This document shows positions 1 to 9,259 of a DNA stretch of 63,500 nucleotides, piece by piece. Every line of letters begins with the position of its first letter. Positions within the stretch are counted from its first letter, which is position 1. The position numbers were made by a program, and so were the translations under genes. The notes under the pieces were generated by a model. The model worked only from the letters and a program-made list of their open reading frames with translations, was not told the origin of the DNA and searched no databases. The DNA comes from Bacteroidales bacterium (GTDB taxonomy: Bacteria; Bacteroidota; Bacteroidia; Bacteroidales; UBA3663), in NCBI GenBank assembly GCA_017618715.1, contig JAFZTS010000021.1, positions 1 through 63,500 on the forward strand, written 5' to 3'.

Positions 1-189
1 CTCACTGGTGTGGCTCTTGGTTCTGATGCATTCTTCCCCTTTGGCGACAACATCGAGCGTGCCCGTAAATCGGGTGTACAATATATTGCCGAGGCAGGCG
101 GTTCGGTGCGTGACGACAACGTCATCGCCACCTGTGACAAATACGGGATGGTCTGTGTCTTCACGGGCGTTCGCCTTTTCCACCATTGA
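1..189 (+). CDS. purH: PurH C-terminus (AICAR transformylase/IMP cyclohydrolase), partial
   Basis: The first 62 codons in frame 1 encode the end of a bifunctional purine enzyme. The run SDAFFPFGDNIERA followed by GGSVRDDNVIATCDKYGM and the terminal RLFHH are the conserved C-terminal signature of the AICAR formyltransferase domain. This domain formylates AICAR with 10-formyl-THF; the N-terminal cyclohydrolase domain, lying before the window, closes the ring to IMP. Only the end is visible, so the start and the integrity of the rest cannot be judged. The gene ends 53 nt before pfp on the same strand. Confidence 0.95.
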   Translation, partial: LTGVALGSDAFFPFGDNIERARKSGVQYIAEAGGSVRDDNVIATCDKYGMVCVFTGVRLFHH

Positions 190-242
190 TTCGATTTCAA
201 AACAAATATTCATCCAAAAAAACATTACTTAAAACTTACTTT

Positions 243-1907
243 ATGGAAACAAGTGTTGAAAAAAGCGCATTGGAGATTGCACGTGCTGCATATCGTCCCA
301 AGATGCCAAAGGCCCTTTGTGGCCCTCTCCAGATTGTAGAAGGTGATCCAACCCAGTCGGCTGCCGACCAGGAGGATATTGAGAAACTCTTCCCCAACAC
401 CTACGGCATGCCATACGTTCATTTTGAGCCTTCCGAGGGAGGCAAGCACTCTGCTAATGTCAACGTGGGTGTTATTCTTTCCGGTGGCCAGGCTCCTGGC
501 GGTCACAATGTCATCTCAGGTCTCTTCGACGGCGTCAAGAGCCTCAACCCTAAGAACCGTCTTTACGGCTTTATCCTCGGCCCTGCAGGCCTCATTGAGC
601 ACAACTACATGGAGCTCACAGGCAACATCATCGACGAGTACCGCAACACCGGTGGTTTCGACATCATCGGATCTGGCCGTACCAAGCTCGAGAAGAAGGA
701 TCAGTTCGACAAGGGTCTTGAGATCTTGAATGCTCTCGACATCAAGGCGCTCGTCATCATCGGTGGCGACGACTCGAACACCAACGCCTGCGTATTGGCT
801 GAGTACTACAAGTCGATTGGCGCTGACGTACAGGTTATCGGTTGCCCCAAGACCATCGACGGCGACCTCAAGAACAGCGAGATTGAGGCATCGTTCGGAT
901 TCGACACCGCTACCAAGGTATATTCCGAGGTAATCGGCAACATCATGCGCGACTGCAACTCGGCCAAGAAGTACTGGCACTTTGTGAAGCTCATGGGACG
1001 TAGCGCCAGCCACGTCACTCTCGAGTGCGCACTCCAGACGCATCCCAACGTCACCCTGCTCGGCGAAGAGGTAGAGGCCAAGAACCAGACCCTCGACGAC
1101 ATCGTAACCTACATTGCCGAAGTCGTTACCGACCGTGCCAACCTTGGCATGAACTATGGCGTCGTGCTCGTTCCTGAGGGACTCATCGAGTTCATTCCTG
1201 CCATCAAGCGACTCATCGCCGAACTCAACGACATGCTCGCTGCCAACCAGGCTGACTTCGACCTTGTTGCCGATGACAAGAAGATTGATTACGTGCTGGC
1301 TCACCTCTCAGACGATAATGCAGCTCTCTTCCGCTCACTGCCTATTTCTGTTAGCCGTCAGCTCGCTCTCGAGCGTGACCCACACGGCAACGTGCAGGTA
1401 TCGCTCATCGAGACTGAACAGCTCCTCGCCGAGATGGTTGGCAAGAAGCTTGCCGATTGGAAACGTGATGGTATCTACACGGGCAAGTTTGCTACCCAGC
1501 ACCACTTCTTCGGATACGAAGGCCGCTGCGCTGCTCCATCTAACTGGGATGCAGACTATTGCTACAGCCTCGGCTACAATGCAGCTATGCTAATTGCTGC
1601 CGGAAAGACCGGTTACATGTCGTCAATCAAGAACACCTTCCGTCCAGCCGACGAATGGATTGCAGGTGGTATCCCCATCACTATGATGATGAACATGGAA
1701 AAGCGCAATGGCAAGATGAAGCCTGTGATCAAGAAGGCCCTCGTCGAATTGACGGGCAAGCCTTACAAGTACTTCGTTCGTCACCGCACCGAATGGTCGC
1801 GCAACACCTCGTTCGTATATCCTGGCCCAATCCAGTACTTCGGCCCAACCGAGGTTTGCGACCGTCCAACGCAAACGCTCACCCTCGAGCAGAGTGACAG
1901 GCTCTGA
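243..1907 (+). CDS. pfp: Pyrophosphate-dependent 6-phosphofructokinase
   Basis: 554 residues. It phosphorylates fructose 6-phosphate using PPi instead of ATP, a reversible glycolytic step in the cytosol. The phosphate-binding loop LSGGQAPGG is near residues 80-88, GGDDS near 174-178 and KTIDGD near 203-208. The Asp pair in GGDDS and the Lys of KTIDGD are typical of the PPi-dependent class, and the length fits the long (about 550 residue) type. The ATG at 243 was chosen because an in-frame TTG at 186 overlaps purH and adds 19 non-conserved residues. The stop overlaps the next start by 1 nt. A class III fructose-bisphosphatase (56744) and pgi (13831) lie in the same window. Confidence 0.95.
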   Translation: METSVEKSALEIARAAYRPKMPKALCGPLQIVEGDPTQSAADQEDIEKLFPNTYGMPYVHFEPSEGGKHSANVNVGVILSGGQAPGGHNVISGLFDGVKSLNPKNRLYGFILGPAGLIEHNYMELTGNIIDEYRNTGGFDIIGSGRTKLEKKDQFDKGLEILNALDIKALVIIGGDDSNTNACVLAEYYKSIGADVQVIGCPKTIDGDLKNSEIEASFGFDTATKVYSEVIGNIMRDCNSAKKYWHFVKLMGRSASHVTLECALQTHPNVTLLGEEVEAKNQTLDDIVTYIAEVVTDRANLGMNYGVVLVPEGLIEFIPAIKRLIAELNDMLAANQADFDLVADDKKIDYVLAHLSDDNAALFRSLPISVSRQLALERDPHGNVQVSLIETEQLLAEMVGKKLADWKRDGIYTGKFATQHHFFGYEGRCAAPSNWDADYCYSLGYNAAMLIAAGKTGYMSSIKNTFRPADEWIAGGIPITMMMNMEKRNGKMKPVIKKALVELTGKPYKYFVRHRTEWSRNTSFVYPGPIQYFGPTEVCDRPTQTLTLEQSDRL

Positions 1908-2995
1908 TGCAGCTCCGCTATCATCCCTATCCGCTGCAGTTGCAGCATACATTCACAGTGTCTGGTTGCTCACGCAGCCAGACACCTGATGTTCTTATAG
2001 CCATCACTCATCAAGGGGTGACTGGTTATGGCGAGGCTTCCATGCCTCCTTACCTTGGAGAGAGCATCGAAAGCGTCTGTGCATTTCTTTCGCGCGTCGA
2101 TTTGCGTCAGTTCAACGATCCATTACGTACCGACGATATCCTCTCGTACGTTATGCATCTTGATGATGAGGAGCCTACGGCTCACAATTACGCTGCCAAG
2201 GCGGCGATTGATATTGCGCTCCATGACCTCGTAGGCCGTCTGCTTGGACAGCCTCTTTGGCGGCTCTTCGGCCTCTCTCCCGAACGTTGCACCTACACCA
2301 CCTACACCATCGGCATCGACACACCAGAAGTTGTTCGACAAAAAGTGCGAGAAGTGGAAGGACGCTTCGGGCGACTGAAGGTCAAGGTGGGTATTGAAGG
2401 TGATCGTCATCTCATCGAGTCGATTCGCGAAGTGTCGGATCTTCCGCTCACCGTCGATGCCAACCAGGGATGGACATCGCCCGAGATGGCCCTCCATCAG
2501 ATCGAATGGTTGGCCACAAAGGGTGTCATCATGATTGAACAACCCTTGCCGAAGCATGATCTTGAAGGCCTGCAATGGCTCACCGAGCGTTCTCCCTTGC
2601 CTATCATTCTCGACGAGAGTGTACAAGGTCCCGAGGATGTCATCCGCCTCAAAGGTTGCTGTCATGGTGTGAATATCAAGCTGATGAAGTGCGGTGGCCT
2701 TGCCCCTGCCAGACTTATGATCCAGTTGGCCAGAATGCAGGGTATGCAGGTGATGCTCGGCTGCATGACCGAAACCTCATGCGCCGTCACAGCAGCTGCA
2801 CAGTTGGCTCCTTGTGCCGACTATCTCGACCTCGACGGCAACCTGCTCATCTCCAACGATCCTTTCCGAGGTGGAATGAAGATTATTGATGGCAGAGTGA
2901 CCTTACAAACCGAATCGGGATTAGGAATTGAGCCAAGTACTCGGAGTACTCTGAATATTCCGAATACTCTGAATACTCCGAAAATTGAAAAATGA
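1907..2995 (+). CDS. Dipeptide epimerase (enolase superfamily, L-Ala-D/L-Glu type)
   Basis: 362 residues. Members of this family epimerise the alpha carbon of a dipeptide, often L-Ala-D-Glu from murein turnover. The enolase-superfamily catalytic set is visible: KVK (Lys158/Lys160), metal ligands Asp184 (VDAN), Glu211 (IEQP) and Asp236 (LDES), and the second-face Lys in IKLMKCGG near 258-261. The start ATG overlaps the pfp stop by 1 nt and the stop overlaps the rsmA start. The last 20 or so residues are unlike the family and are encoded by a 9-nt-period repeat (2940-2982), so the tail is probably a repeat-derived extension. Substrate is inferred only from the family. Confidence 0.85.
   Translation: MQLRYHPYPLQLQHTFTVSGCSRSQTPDVLIAITHQGVTGYGEASMPPYLGESIESVCAFLSRVDLRQFNDPLRTDDILSYVMHLDDEEPTAHNYAAKAAIDIALHDLVGRLLGQPLWRLFGLSPERCTYTTYTIGIDTPEVVRQKVREVEGRFGRLKVKVGIEGDRHLIESIREVSDLPLTVDANQGWTSPEMALHQIEWLATKGVIMIEQPLPKHDLEGLQWLTERSPLPIILDESVQGPEDVIRLKGCCHGVNIKLMKCGGLAPARLMIQLARMQGMQVMLGCMTETSCAVTAAAQLAPCADYLDLDGNLLISNDPFRGGMKIIDGRVTLQTESGLGIEPSTRSTLNIPNTLNTPKIEK
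2940..2982. repeat. Five YTCNGAR heptamers at exact 9-nt spacing
   Basis: Near-palindromic heptamers CTCGGAG, CTCTGAA, TTCCGAA, CTCTGAA and CTCCGAA start at 2940, 2949, 2958, 2967 and 2976, each separated by TA. They lie inside the last codons of the epimerase gene, just before the overlapping rsmA start. The same motif and period recur in dnaG (5285-5336) in another reading frame. Confidence 0.9.
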
Positions 2996-3855
2996 ATAAG
3001 AATCGACGCTATACCGAGCACGCCAAACGTTCCGAACAAGTGGGTCCCATGTCCTACAATGACAAGGTCCATGCCAAGAAGAACCTCGGCCAGCATTTTC
3101 TCACCGACCTTTCCATCGCTGAGCGAATTGCAGATACATTGGAAGGTCATCGACAACTTCCCGTACTTGAGGTTGGCCCGGGAATGGGCGTGCTCACGCA
3201 GTTCCTGATCCAAAAAGGCTACAACCTAAAGGTCGTGGAGCTCGACGGCGAAGCGGTAACCTATCTGCGATTGCATTATCCCAGTTCGCTTGACAAGCGT
3301 ATTATCGAGGCCGACTTCCTCAAGCTCCCCCTCGATGGGCCCGAAGTTTTCGACGGTCAGCCTTTCGCTCTCATTGGCAACTATCCCTACAACATCTCCT
3401 CGCAGATCTTCTTTCGCATGGTAGATTACCGCGACCTCATCCCCATCTGTTCGGGCATGATACAGAAGGAGGTAGCTGAGCGCTTGGCCGCCAAGCCCGG
3501 GTCAAAGACCTACGGTGTGCTATCGGTGCTCATCCAAGTGTGGTACGACATCGAATATTGCTTCACCGTTCCACCCGGCGTGTTCAATCCACCTCCCAAG
3601 GTGCAGAGCGCAGTCATCAGGATGACTCGCAACGATGTCAAGGAACTACCTTGCAACGAACGCGATTTCCGTACCCTTGTCAAGAATGCTTTTGGAACAC
3701 GGCGGAAGACACTTCGCAACTGTCTGCGCAACCTTGTTCAGGATTGGCAGCCAGATTGTTTCAATGACATTCTGCAGGATTCACTCTTCGACAAACGTGC
3801 CGAACAACTCTCCGTACAGGATTTCATCGACCTCACGGTTCGACTAAAAAAATGA
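2992..3855 (+). CDS. rsmA: 16S rRNA adenine-1518/1519 dimethyltransferase RsmA (KsgA)
   Basis: 287 residues. It dimethylates two adjacent adenines in the 3' hairpin of 16S rRNA late in 30S assembly, using SAM. Visible motifs are KKNLGQHFL at the N-terminus, the SAM-binding LEVGPGMGVLT, the acidic VVELDG, and the catalytic GNYPYNISSQI, followed by the KsgA-type NPPPKVQSAVIR. The ATG at 2992 overlaps the upstream stop (ATGA). An alternative start at 3049 (MSYNDKVHAKKNLG) removes 19 non-conserved residues and is about equally plausible. The stop overlaps the dnaG start. Confidence 0.95.
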   Translation: MNKNRRYTEHAKRSEQVGPMSYNDKVHAKKNLGQHFLTDLSIAERIADTLEGHRQLPVLEVGPGMGVLTQFLIQKGYNLKVVELDGEAVTYLRLHYPSSLDKRIIEADFLKLPLDGPEVFDGQPFALIGNYPYNISSQIFFRMVDYRDLIPICSGMIQKEVAERLAAKPGSKTYGVLSVLIQVWYDIEYCFTVPPGVFNPPPKVQSAVIRMTRNDVKELPCNERDFRTLVKNAFGTRRKTLRNCLRNLVQDWQPDCFNDILQDSLFDKRAEQLSVQDFIDLTVRLKK

Positions 3856-5948
3856 TTGATCAACAAACCATCGACAAAGTCATCGACACTGCCCAGATTG
3901 TCGATGTTGTCTCCGATTTCGTGACGCTACGGCGCCGCGGTGTCAACTATATTGGTTTGTGTCCCTTCCACCCTGACAAGTCACCATCGTTCAACGTCTC
4001 GCCTGCCAAAAATATCTGTAAGTGCTTCTCATGCGGTGAAGGAGGCTCACCCGTTACCTTCCTAATGAAGAAGGAGCAGATGACTTTCTACGAAGCCATC
4101 CGTTGGTTGGGCAAGAAATATGGCATCGAGGTCGAAGACAAGAAGATGAACGACGAGGAACGACAACAACAGACCGACCGTGAGGGTATGTTCAATCTAA
4201 ACGAATTTGCCCAAAAATGCTTCGAAGAAGATCTCTTCGACACGCCCGAGGGTCGTAATGTGGGGCTTGCCTACTTCCGTGAACGCGGCATCCAGGACGC
4301 TACTATTCATCGCTATCACCTTGGCTATGCCCTTGAGGACAAATACAATTTGGCCAGTCGAGCACTTCAGCACGGACATAAGCGCGAATACCTGCTTGAT
4401 GGTACAGGTGTTGGTCTCTGCTTTGGCGACGACCCCAAGAAGACGCCCGTATGCCGTTTTGCAGGACGCGTCATATTCCCGCATCATTCGCTTTCGGGTA
4501 AATGTATCGCCTTCGGTGGACGTATCCTTCAGCGTGTCGATCATGCCTTCAAGAAATACGTCAATTCACCCGAGTCGGCCATCTATCACAAGTCGGATTT
4601 ACCCTACGGTCTGTTCGAAGCCAAGAACGAGATGGCGAAGCAGGATCTCTGCTACGTTGTCGAAGGCAACGTCGATGTGCTCAGCATGTCGCAAGCCGGC
4701 TTCCAGAATGTCATCGCTGCTTCGGGAACAGCATTGACCTCAGAGCACATACGCATTATCAAGCGATTCACCCGCAACTGTGCCCTCATGTTCGATGCCG
4801 ACAACGCAGGCATTACAGCAGCCATCAAGAGCATCGACCTCCTGTTGCTCGAAGGCATGAATGTACGGATACTTACCCTACCTGAAGGTGAAGATCCCGA
4901 TTCATTTTGCCGGAAGCATACGAGTGAGGAAGTGGACTCCTATTTCAAGGCCAACATGGAGGACTTCATCTCGTTCAAGATCAAGACGCTGATGAAGGAT
5001 GTCAACCCCTACGACCCCTACGCTATGGCGAAAGTCGCACAAAACGTATGCAATAGTGTAGCCCTGATTGCTGACCCCATCACCAGCTCAATCCTCGTTG
5101 GAAGAGTGGCACAAAGCCTGAACCTCAGCGAACAGCAAACCATGCGCTACGTCAACCAAGCCAAGCAGAACAACTATCAGGCCGAGGTTCGACGGATGGA
5201 AGTAGAGATGCGGCGTGAACAGGCTGCACGTGAGCGTGAAGAACTCGGCGTAACGAAACCCGCAGTCATTACACCCTCAAACAACTCTGATTATTCAGAG
5301 TTTTCTGAAGGCTCAGAATATTCCGAGAACTCAGGAAAAACAGAGAGCACTCAACCCACTCCTGCCCAACCACGTCCCTCTTACGTTTCGCAAGTCACCG
5401 ATCGGTTTGAGCGTAACATCATCAAACACATTGTGCGACATGGAGGAGAAACATTCACTTTCTCCTATTTCAATCAGGAGGAAAAGAAGCAGGAAAGCAT
5501 CGAGGTACGTGTTATCGATTTCATCTACAACGAACTCAATGCTGACGAGGTGACCTTCAAACATCCTCTTTATGCACGCATGTACAACATGGCTCTGGAG
5601 GCCTCGGCGGACGAGAATGTAACTTGGGATAGCGTCAGATTCTTCAGCAACATCTTCGATGACATCGAAGTCCAGCAGACTGCTGTCAACCTTATGCAGG
5701 ATCGTTATGATGCCCTGGGTGTAGCTGAAAATGTCGAGCGGCTCGACATCCTTGTTCCCCGATCCATTCTCGAACTAAAGAACTGTATCCTTGAGCAAGA
5801 GATCGATGCCATTACGCAAGCGTTGCGTACCGCTCCCGATCCCAATAAATGTATTGAATTGATGCAGGAACTCAACGAAAAGCGTAATATCAAGAAATAC
5901 TTCGATAAAGAATTGGGCGAGCGTGTCATCATTCCTGGCCGAAGATAG
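3852..5948 (+). CDS. dnaG: DNA primase DnaG
   Basis: 698 residues. It makes RNA primers at the replication fork. The N-terminal CHC2 zinc finger uses Cys37, His40, Cys58 and Cys61. The TOPRIM core shows VVEGNVDVLS and the acidic FDADNAG and EGEDPDSF motifs. A Ser/Glu-rich linker at about residues 476-500 separates the core from the C-terminal helicase-interaction region; it is encoded by a 9-nt-period repeat. The start overlaps the rsmA stop (ATGA), so the two are probably translationally coupled. A bidirectional terminator follows the gene. Confidence 0.96.
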   Translation: MIDQQTIDKVIDTAQIVDVVSDFVTLRRRGVNYIGLCPFHPDKSPSFNVSPAKNICKCFSCGEGGSPVTFLMKKEQMTFYEAIRWLGKKYGIEVEDKKMNDEERQQQTDREGMFNLNEFAQKCFEEDLFDTPEGRNVGLAYFRERGIQDATIHRYHLGYALEDKYNLASRALQHGHKREYLLDGTGVGLCFGDDPKKTPVCRFAGRVIFPHHSLSGKCIAFGGRILQRVDHAFKKYVNSPESAIYHKSDLPYGLFEAKNEMAKQDLCYVVEGNVDVLSMSQAGFQNVIAASGTALTSEHIRIIKRFTRNCALMFDADNAGITAAIKSIDLLLLEGMNVRILTLPEGEDPDSFCRKHTSEEVDSYFKANMEDFISFKIKTLMKDVNPYDPYAMAKVAQNVCNSVALIADPITSSILVGRVAQSLNLSEQQTMRYVNQAKQNNYQAEVRRMEVEMRREQAAREREELGVTKPAVITPSNNSDYSEFSEGSEYSENSGKTESTQPTPAQPRPSYVSQVTDRFERNIIKHIVRHGGETFTFSYFNQEEKKQESIEVRVIDFIYNELNADEVTFKHPLYARMYNMALEASADENVTWDSVRFFSNIFDDIEVQQTAVNLMQDRYDALGVAENVERLDILVPRSILELKNCILEQEIDAITQALRTAPDPNKCIELMQELNEKRNIKKYFDKELGERVIIPGRR
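5285..5336. repeat. Six YTCNGAR-like heptamers at 9-nt spacing inside dnaG
   Basis: Heptamers CTCTGAT, TTCAGAG, TTCTGAA, CTCAGAA, TTCCGAG and CTCAGGA start at 5285, 5294, 5303, 5312, 5321 and 5330. The first and last are degenerate by one base. They encode the Ser-Glu-aromatic linker of DnaG. The frame differs from that used by the same motif at 2940-2982. Confidence 0.88.
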
Positions 5949-5995
5949 CATGTCCATTTACCATATAATCCGCTATTTTAGCGGGCACTAACAAC

Positions 5996-6027
5996 AAGAG
6001 AGCCACCCTTCATGGGGTGGCTCTCTT
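5996..6027. terminator. Bidirectional terminator between dnaG and the Na/Pi cotransporter
   Basis: A perfect 13-bp stem AAGAGAGCCACCC / GGGTGGCTCTCTT with a 6-nt loop lies between two convergent genes. A smaller 6-bp hairpin (CCGCTA/TAGCGG) precedes it at 5970-5984. Confidence 0.85.
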
Positions 6028-6050
6028 AGCAATTATCCAGGAAAGAAACC

Positions 6051-7799
6051 TTATAGATCCCTTAGGCGAACACCCATACGAGCCTCGACGACATTCACCA
6101 CATAGTCGGCCAACTTCTCGCACTCGTTCACGAGGTCGATGTAGGTTGTACCTTCTGCATACGAGTATTCGTGGTTGTTCACGTCAGCAATATTCTGCGC
6201 CCTCAGATGGTCGCGGAAGTTGTTGATCTCGTGCTCAAGGTTAAATGTCACGTTGATGTCATAGTCCTCTTTCCGGCCAGACATCAGCAAATTCATGTTG
6301 GTGAGCGCCTGGTCAGTAAGCGCGATCATCTGATCCAAACGCTCGTACTGCTTCTCAGTGAAGTGCTCCTGCTTGTTGGTGAACTTACGGTTGATGGTGC
6401 GTGCCAGGTTGTAGCAAGAATCACCGATACTCTCCAGCTCACTCACTTCGCGCAACATAGCGCGTATCTTGCCCTTGGTCTCGTCGCTGAGGTGTGCATC
6501 GCTCACCTGCTCGAGGTACTGGCCAATTTCGAGCTCCATATTGTCGCTGATACTCTCATATTTCTGGATGCGCGTATAGAGTTTGTTCAAATTAGCTTCG
6601 CGATCCTTGTCTTCATTCAATGCGCTCGACGACAGGTAAAGTAGCTCTTTCACCATGCCGAACATGCGCTGCATTCTCTCTGAGAACGAAGTAATCTCCT
6701 TCTGGGCTTCCAGCACCGAAAGCTCCGGCGTACGCATGAAACCAGCTGTGATGAAGTGCAAGCGGAAGTCCTCTTCCTCATCGACACGCTTCGGCTTGAT
6801 TACCCAGCATACAAACTTCTCGATGAGCGGGATGAACCAGATGAGGATAAAGGTGTTGATTACATTGAACGTGGTATGGAAGGCAGCCAATACAAAACTC
6901 AACTTGGCAGCATTGGCCATGAACGTGGTAGTATCAACAGCCTCCTTGGTCATATTCACGTCGTAGCCTACCCAACCACATACCATGTTGATGAATGGAC
7001 GGAAGACGAAGAGAATCCAGAGGACGCCGAACACATTGAAGAACATGTGGGCGAATGCTGCACGGCGTGCTTGCGTATTGGCCGACATGGCTGCGAGATT
7101 AGAGGTAATCGTCGTGCCGATATTCTCGCCAAGTACCAAAGCGATACCCTGATAAATAGGCAATGCACCGCTTGAGCAAAGAATCATCGTGATGGCCATT
7201 ACAGCTGCACTTGACTGTACGCAGAACGTCAGGATGCCACCCAACAGCAGGAATACGATCGATGTGAGGAACGATGTCGGATCGAACGAAGAGAAGAAGT
7301 TCAGCAGTGCCTCATTCTGACCGAGATTCATTTCAGTGCCCGTTGCACGAAGGGTGCCCAAGCCCAAAAGCAAAAACGACAGGCCAAAAAGGAAGTCGCC
7401 GAAGTAGCGATGCTTCTTCATATAAATGAGGATGATGCCAATGAAGAAAGCCGGATAGACAACCGATGTAATGTCGAATGACATACCAGCCGACATAATC
7501 CATGCTGTCAGTGTAGTACCAATATTGGCACCCATGATGACCGAGATGGCCTGAGCGAGGGTGAGCAAACCCGCATTGACGAAGGATACCGTCATTACGG
7601 TTGTAGCGGTTGATGACTGGACGGATGCTGTTACCAGCATACCCGTCAACATACCAGTAAAACGATTGGTAGTCATGGCTCCCAAAACGTGGCGCAACTG
7701 CGGACCTGCCATTTTCTGCAAGGCATCGCTCATGGTCTTCATACCGAACATCAGCAGGGCCAGAGAACCGAGGAGCTTAAGGATAATCCAGATAGACAT
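6051..7799 (-). CDS. Na+/phosphate cotransporter family protein with PhoU-like C-terminal domain
   Basis: 582 residues. An inner-membrane NptA/PNaS-type symporter that probably moves phosphate with sodium. The N-terminal 340 or so residues are hydrophobic and contain the duplicated signature QSSTATT and QSSAAV with MGANIGTT and LGENIGTT. The C-terminal portion (about 370-582) is charged and helical, resembling a PhoU domain (for example ESIGDSCYNLARTINRK). The gene stands alone, with its own promoter (7831) and a terminator shared with dnaG. No phosphate regulator is adjacent. Confidence 0.9.
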   Translation of the reverse strand: MSIWIILKLLGSLALLMFGMKTMSDALQKMAGPQLRHVLGAMTTNRFTGMLTGMLVTASVQSSTATTVMTVSFVNAGLLTLAQAISVIMGANIGTTLTAWIMSAGMSFDITSVVYPAFFIGIILIYMKKHRYFGDFLFGLSFLLLGLGTLRATGTEMNLGQNEALLNFFSSFDPTSFLTSIVFLLLGGILTFCVQSSAAVMAITMILCSSGALPIYQGIALVLGENIGTTITSNLAAMSANTQARRAAFAHMFFNVFGVLWILFVFRPFINMVCGWVGYDVNMTKEAVDTTTFMANAAKLSFVLAAFHTTFNVINTFILIWFIPLIEKFVCWVIKPKRVDEEEDFRLHFITAGFMRTPELSVLEAQKEITSFSERMQRMFGMVKELLYLSSSALNEDKDREANLNKLYTRIQKYESISDNMELEIGQYLEQVSDAHLSDETKGKIRAMLREVSELESIGDSCYNLARTINRKFTNKQEHFTEKQYERLDQMIALTDQALTNMNLLMSGRKEDYDINVTFNLEHEINNFRDHLRAQNIADVNNHEYSYAEGTTYIDLVNECEKLADYVVNVVEARMGVRLRDL

Positions 7800-7830
7800 T
7801 GTGTTTTATGTTTGGTTATTTCTTTCGGTG

Positions 7831-7838
7831 CAAAGATA
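7831..7838 (-). promoter_or_regulatory. -7 box of the Na/Pi cotransporter gene
   Basis: Read on the minus strand this is TATCTTTG followed by CACC, the Bacteroidota -7 box, 32 nt before the start codon. A weak TTTCG stands near -33. Confidence 0.75.
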
Positions 7839-8019
7839 CTGATTATTTTTCATATTATCGAAAAAAAACCTTCTTTTCATACAATAAATGTTATTTCATG
7901 AACCTTTTGACCTATTTTTTATCAATTCTACTACTTTTTTTCATCGTTATGCCTAAAACACCCAAAAAATAAAAGACAATGCCTTTTGAATTATCATAGT
8001 TCTAGAAATGTTTATTCTC

Positions 8020-9048
8020 TCATGACGTTTTCATTCTTCTCCCCAAAAGTATATTTGTGAACGTGGGGAACAGTTTTTTCATGCCGCTGTATATGATGAT
8101 ACAAACGATGGTCATTAGAACAGGAGTCAAGAAATAACCTACCGTCAAGAAAACCTGATTATCATGAGACACGAAAGTGATCAATCGAGTTAAAACCATA
8201 ATGGTACAACCATGAAATAGATAGAGAAAGAATGCGACTTCAGTTAGAATAGTTGGCATACTTATGCCTTTGTTTACCAATAATCTCACTACATCAAGCA
8301 CAGCAAAGACACCAAAAAACAAAGAATATGGTGCGTACTTATCCGAATACAAAGTCAATGCCGCAAAAACAACAAATAATACGATTGTTATATATCTGCT
8401 ATTCTTTAAAAGGTGCACCACATCAATGTTGTGCAATGCTAAATATGCACCTATACTGAACCAAGTAATGGAGTTGAGTGGTTGTATATTTGTCATCCCA
8501 AATACAGCATTTAGGATTATAAGAATAATTGATATGTTTCCGATTCTACCATTCAAAATCAAAAAGAATACGGGCGCAAAGACATTCATTATCATCAAGT
8601 CTCTGAGAAACCACAATTGGTATGCTATTGGACGACCATCTGTTTTATTCCAAAAAGATCCAATCCACTCCATCATACCGAAGTGCTCGACATTTTCAAA
8701 GTCCGGAGAAATAAATCCTGAAGCAATTCGATGAACCAAATAGTAGAATATAATTGTAAATAAATTGCATAACAAATACGGCACCAAAAGACTAAAAAAC
8801 CTTCTGTTCAATTTTCCTTTGAATTCAGACCACTTCCATCCATTAAAAGAATAAAAGAAAAGATACGCCGATATAAGGAAATATATGGGAACTCTCGGAA
8901 ATAGTATTTTAACCATAGTTTGAGGCAAATCATTTTCCAATGGCAGATGTGTATGCATTAGAACCACACAAAACATCAGCGGGAATCTGATGAATCTGAT
9001 GATGGATGATAGTTCTGCAGAAATTGTCGGCCTCAGGTTCGACGGCAT
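8020..9048 (-). CDS. Acyltransferase family 3 membrane protein
   Basis: 342 residues. The start IRFIRFPLMFCVVLMHTHLP matches the first helix and active-site His region of acyltransferase-3 proteins, which O-acylate sugars or lipids in the membrane. About ten hydrophobic segments are visible. The DNA is distinctly more AT-rich than the genes on either side, which suggests later acquisition. No polysaccharide genes adjoin it, so the substrate is unknown. It lies downstream of the tRNA-Arg terminator and no clear promoter was seen. Confidence 0.8.
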   Translation of the reverse strand: MPSNLRPTISAELSSIIRFIRFPLMFCVVLMHTHLPLENDLPQTMVKILFPRVPIYFLISAYLFFYSFNGWKWSEFKGKLNRRFFSLLVPYLLCNLFTIIFYYLVHRIASGFISPDFENVEHFGMMEWIGSFWNKTDGRPIAYQLWFLRDLMIMNVFAPVFFLILNGRIGNISIILIILNAVFGMTNIQPLNSITWFSIGAYLALHNIDVVHLLKNSRYITIVLFVVFAALTLYSDKYAPYSLFFGVFAVLDVVRLLVNKGISMPTILTEVAFFLYLFHGCTIMVLTRLITFVSHDNQVFLTVGYFLTPVLMTIVCIIIYSGMKKLFPTFTNILLGRRMKTS

Positions 9049-9088
9049 ATCTGAAATAGAGATAATTGAGTATTATATGAAAAAACAA

Positions 9089-9110
9089 AAGAGGGCCGTT
9101 TGACCCTCTT
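9089..9110 (-). terminator. Rho-independent terminator of tRNA-Arg
   Basis: On the minus strand AAGAGGG...CCCTCTT forms a 7-bp stem with an 8-nt loop, followed by a T-rich tail (TTTTGTTTTTT). It sits just downstream of the tRNA 3' end. Confidence 0.85.
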
Positions 9111-9122
9111 GGAGTATGTAAG

Positions 9123-9196
9123 TGATTCGACGGGGATTCGAACCCCGGACCGACTGCTTAGAAGGCAGTTGCTCTATCCAGCTGAGCTATCGAACC
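9123..9196 (-). tRNA. tRNA-Arg (anticodon TCT)
   Basis: A 74-nt cloverleaf folds on the minus strand. The acceptor stem is GGTTCGA/TCGAATC with one G-U pair, the D stem GCTC/GAGC, the anticodon stem ACTGC/GCAGT with loop CTTCTAA, and the T stem CGGGG/CCCCG with loop TTCGAAT. The discriminator is A and no CCA is encoded. Anticodon TCT reads AGA/AGG arginine codons. Confidence 0.96.
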
Positions 9197-9212
9197 ATCA
9201 AATTTGCGGGCG

Positions 9213-9220
9213 CAAAGATA
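9213..9220 (-). promoter_or_regulatory. Promoter of tRNA-Arg
   Basis: Minus strand TATCTTTG, with TTTG at 9241-9244 exactly 20 nt upstream. It lies 17 nt before the tRNA 5' end, which gives a very short 5' leader. Confidence 0.85.
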
Positions 9221-9259
9221 GAGATAATCTTTGATATTTCCAAATTTTTAGAGAATTAT

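Noticed and set aside
186..242. Upstream TTG start for pfp
   Set aside because: It overlaps purH and adds residues absent from the family; ATG 243 fits.
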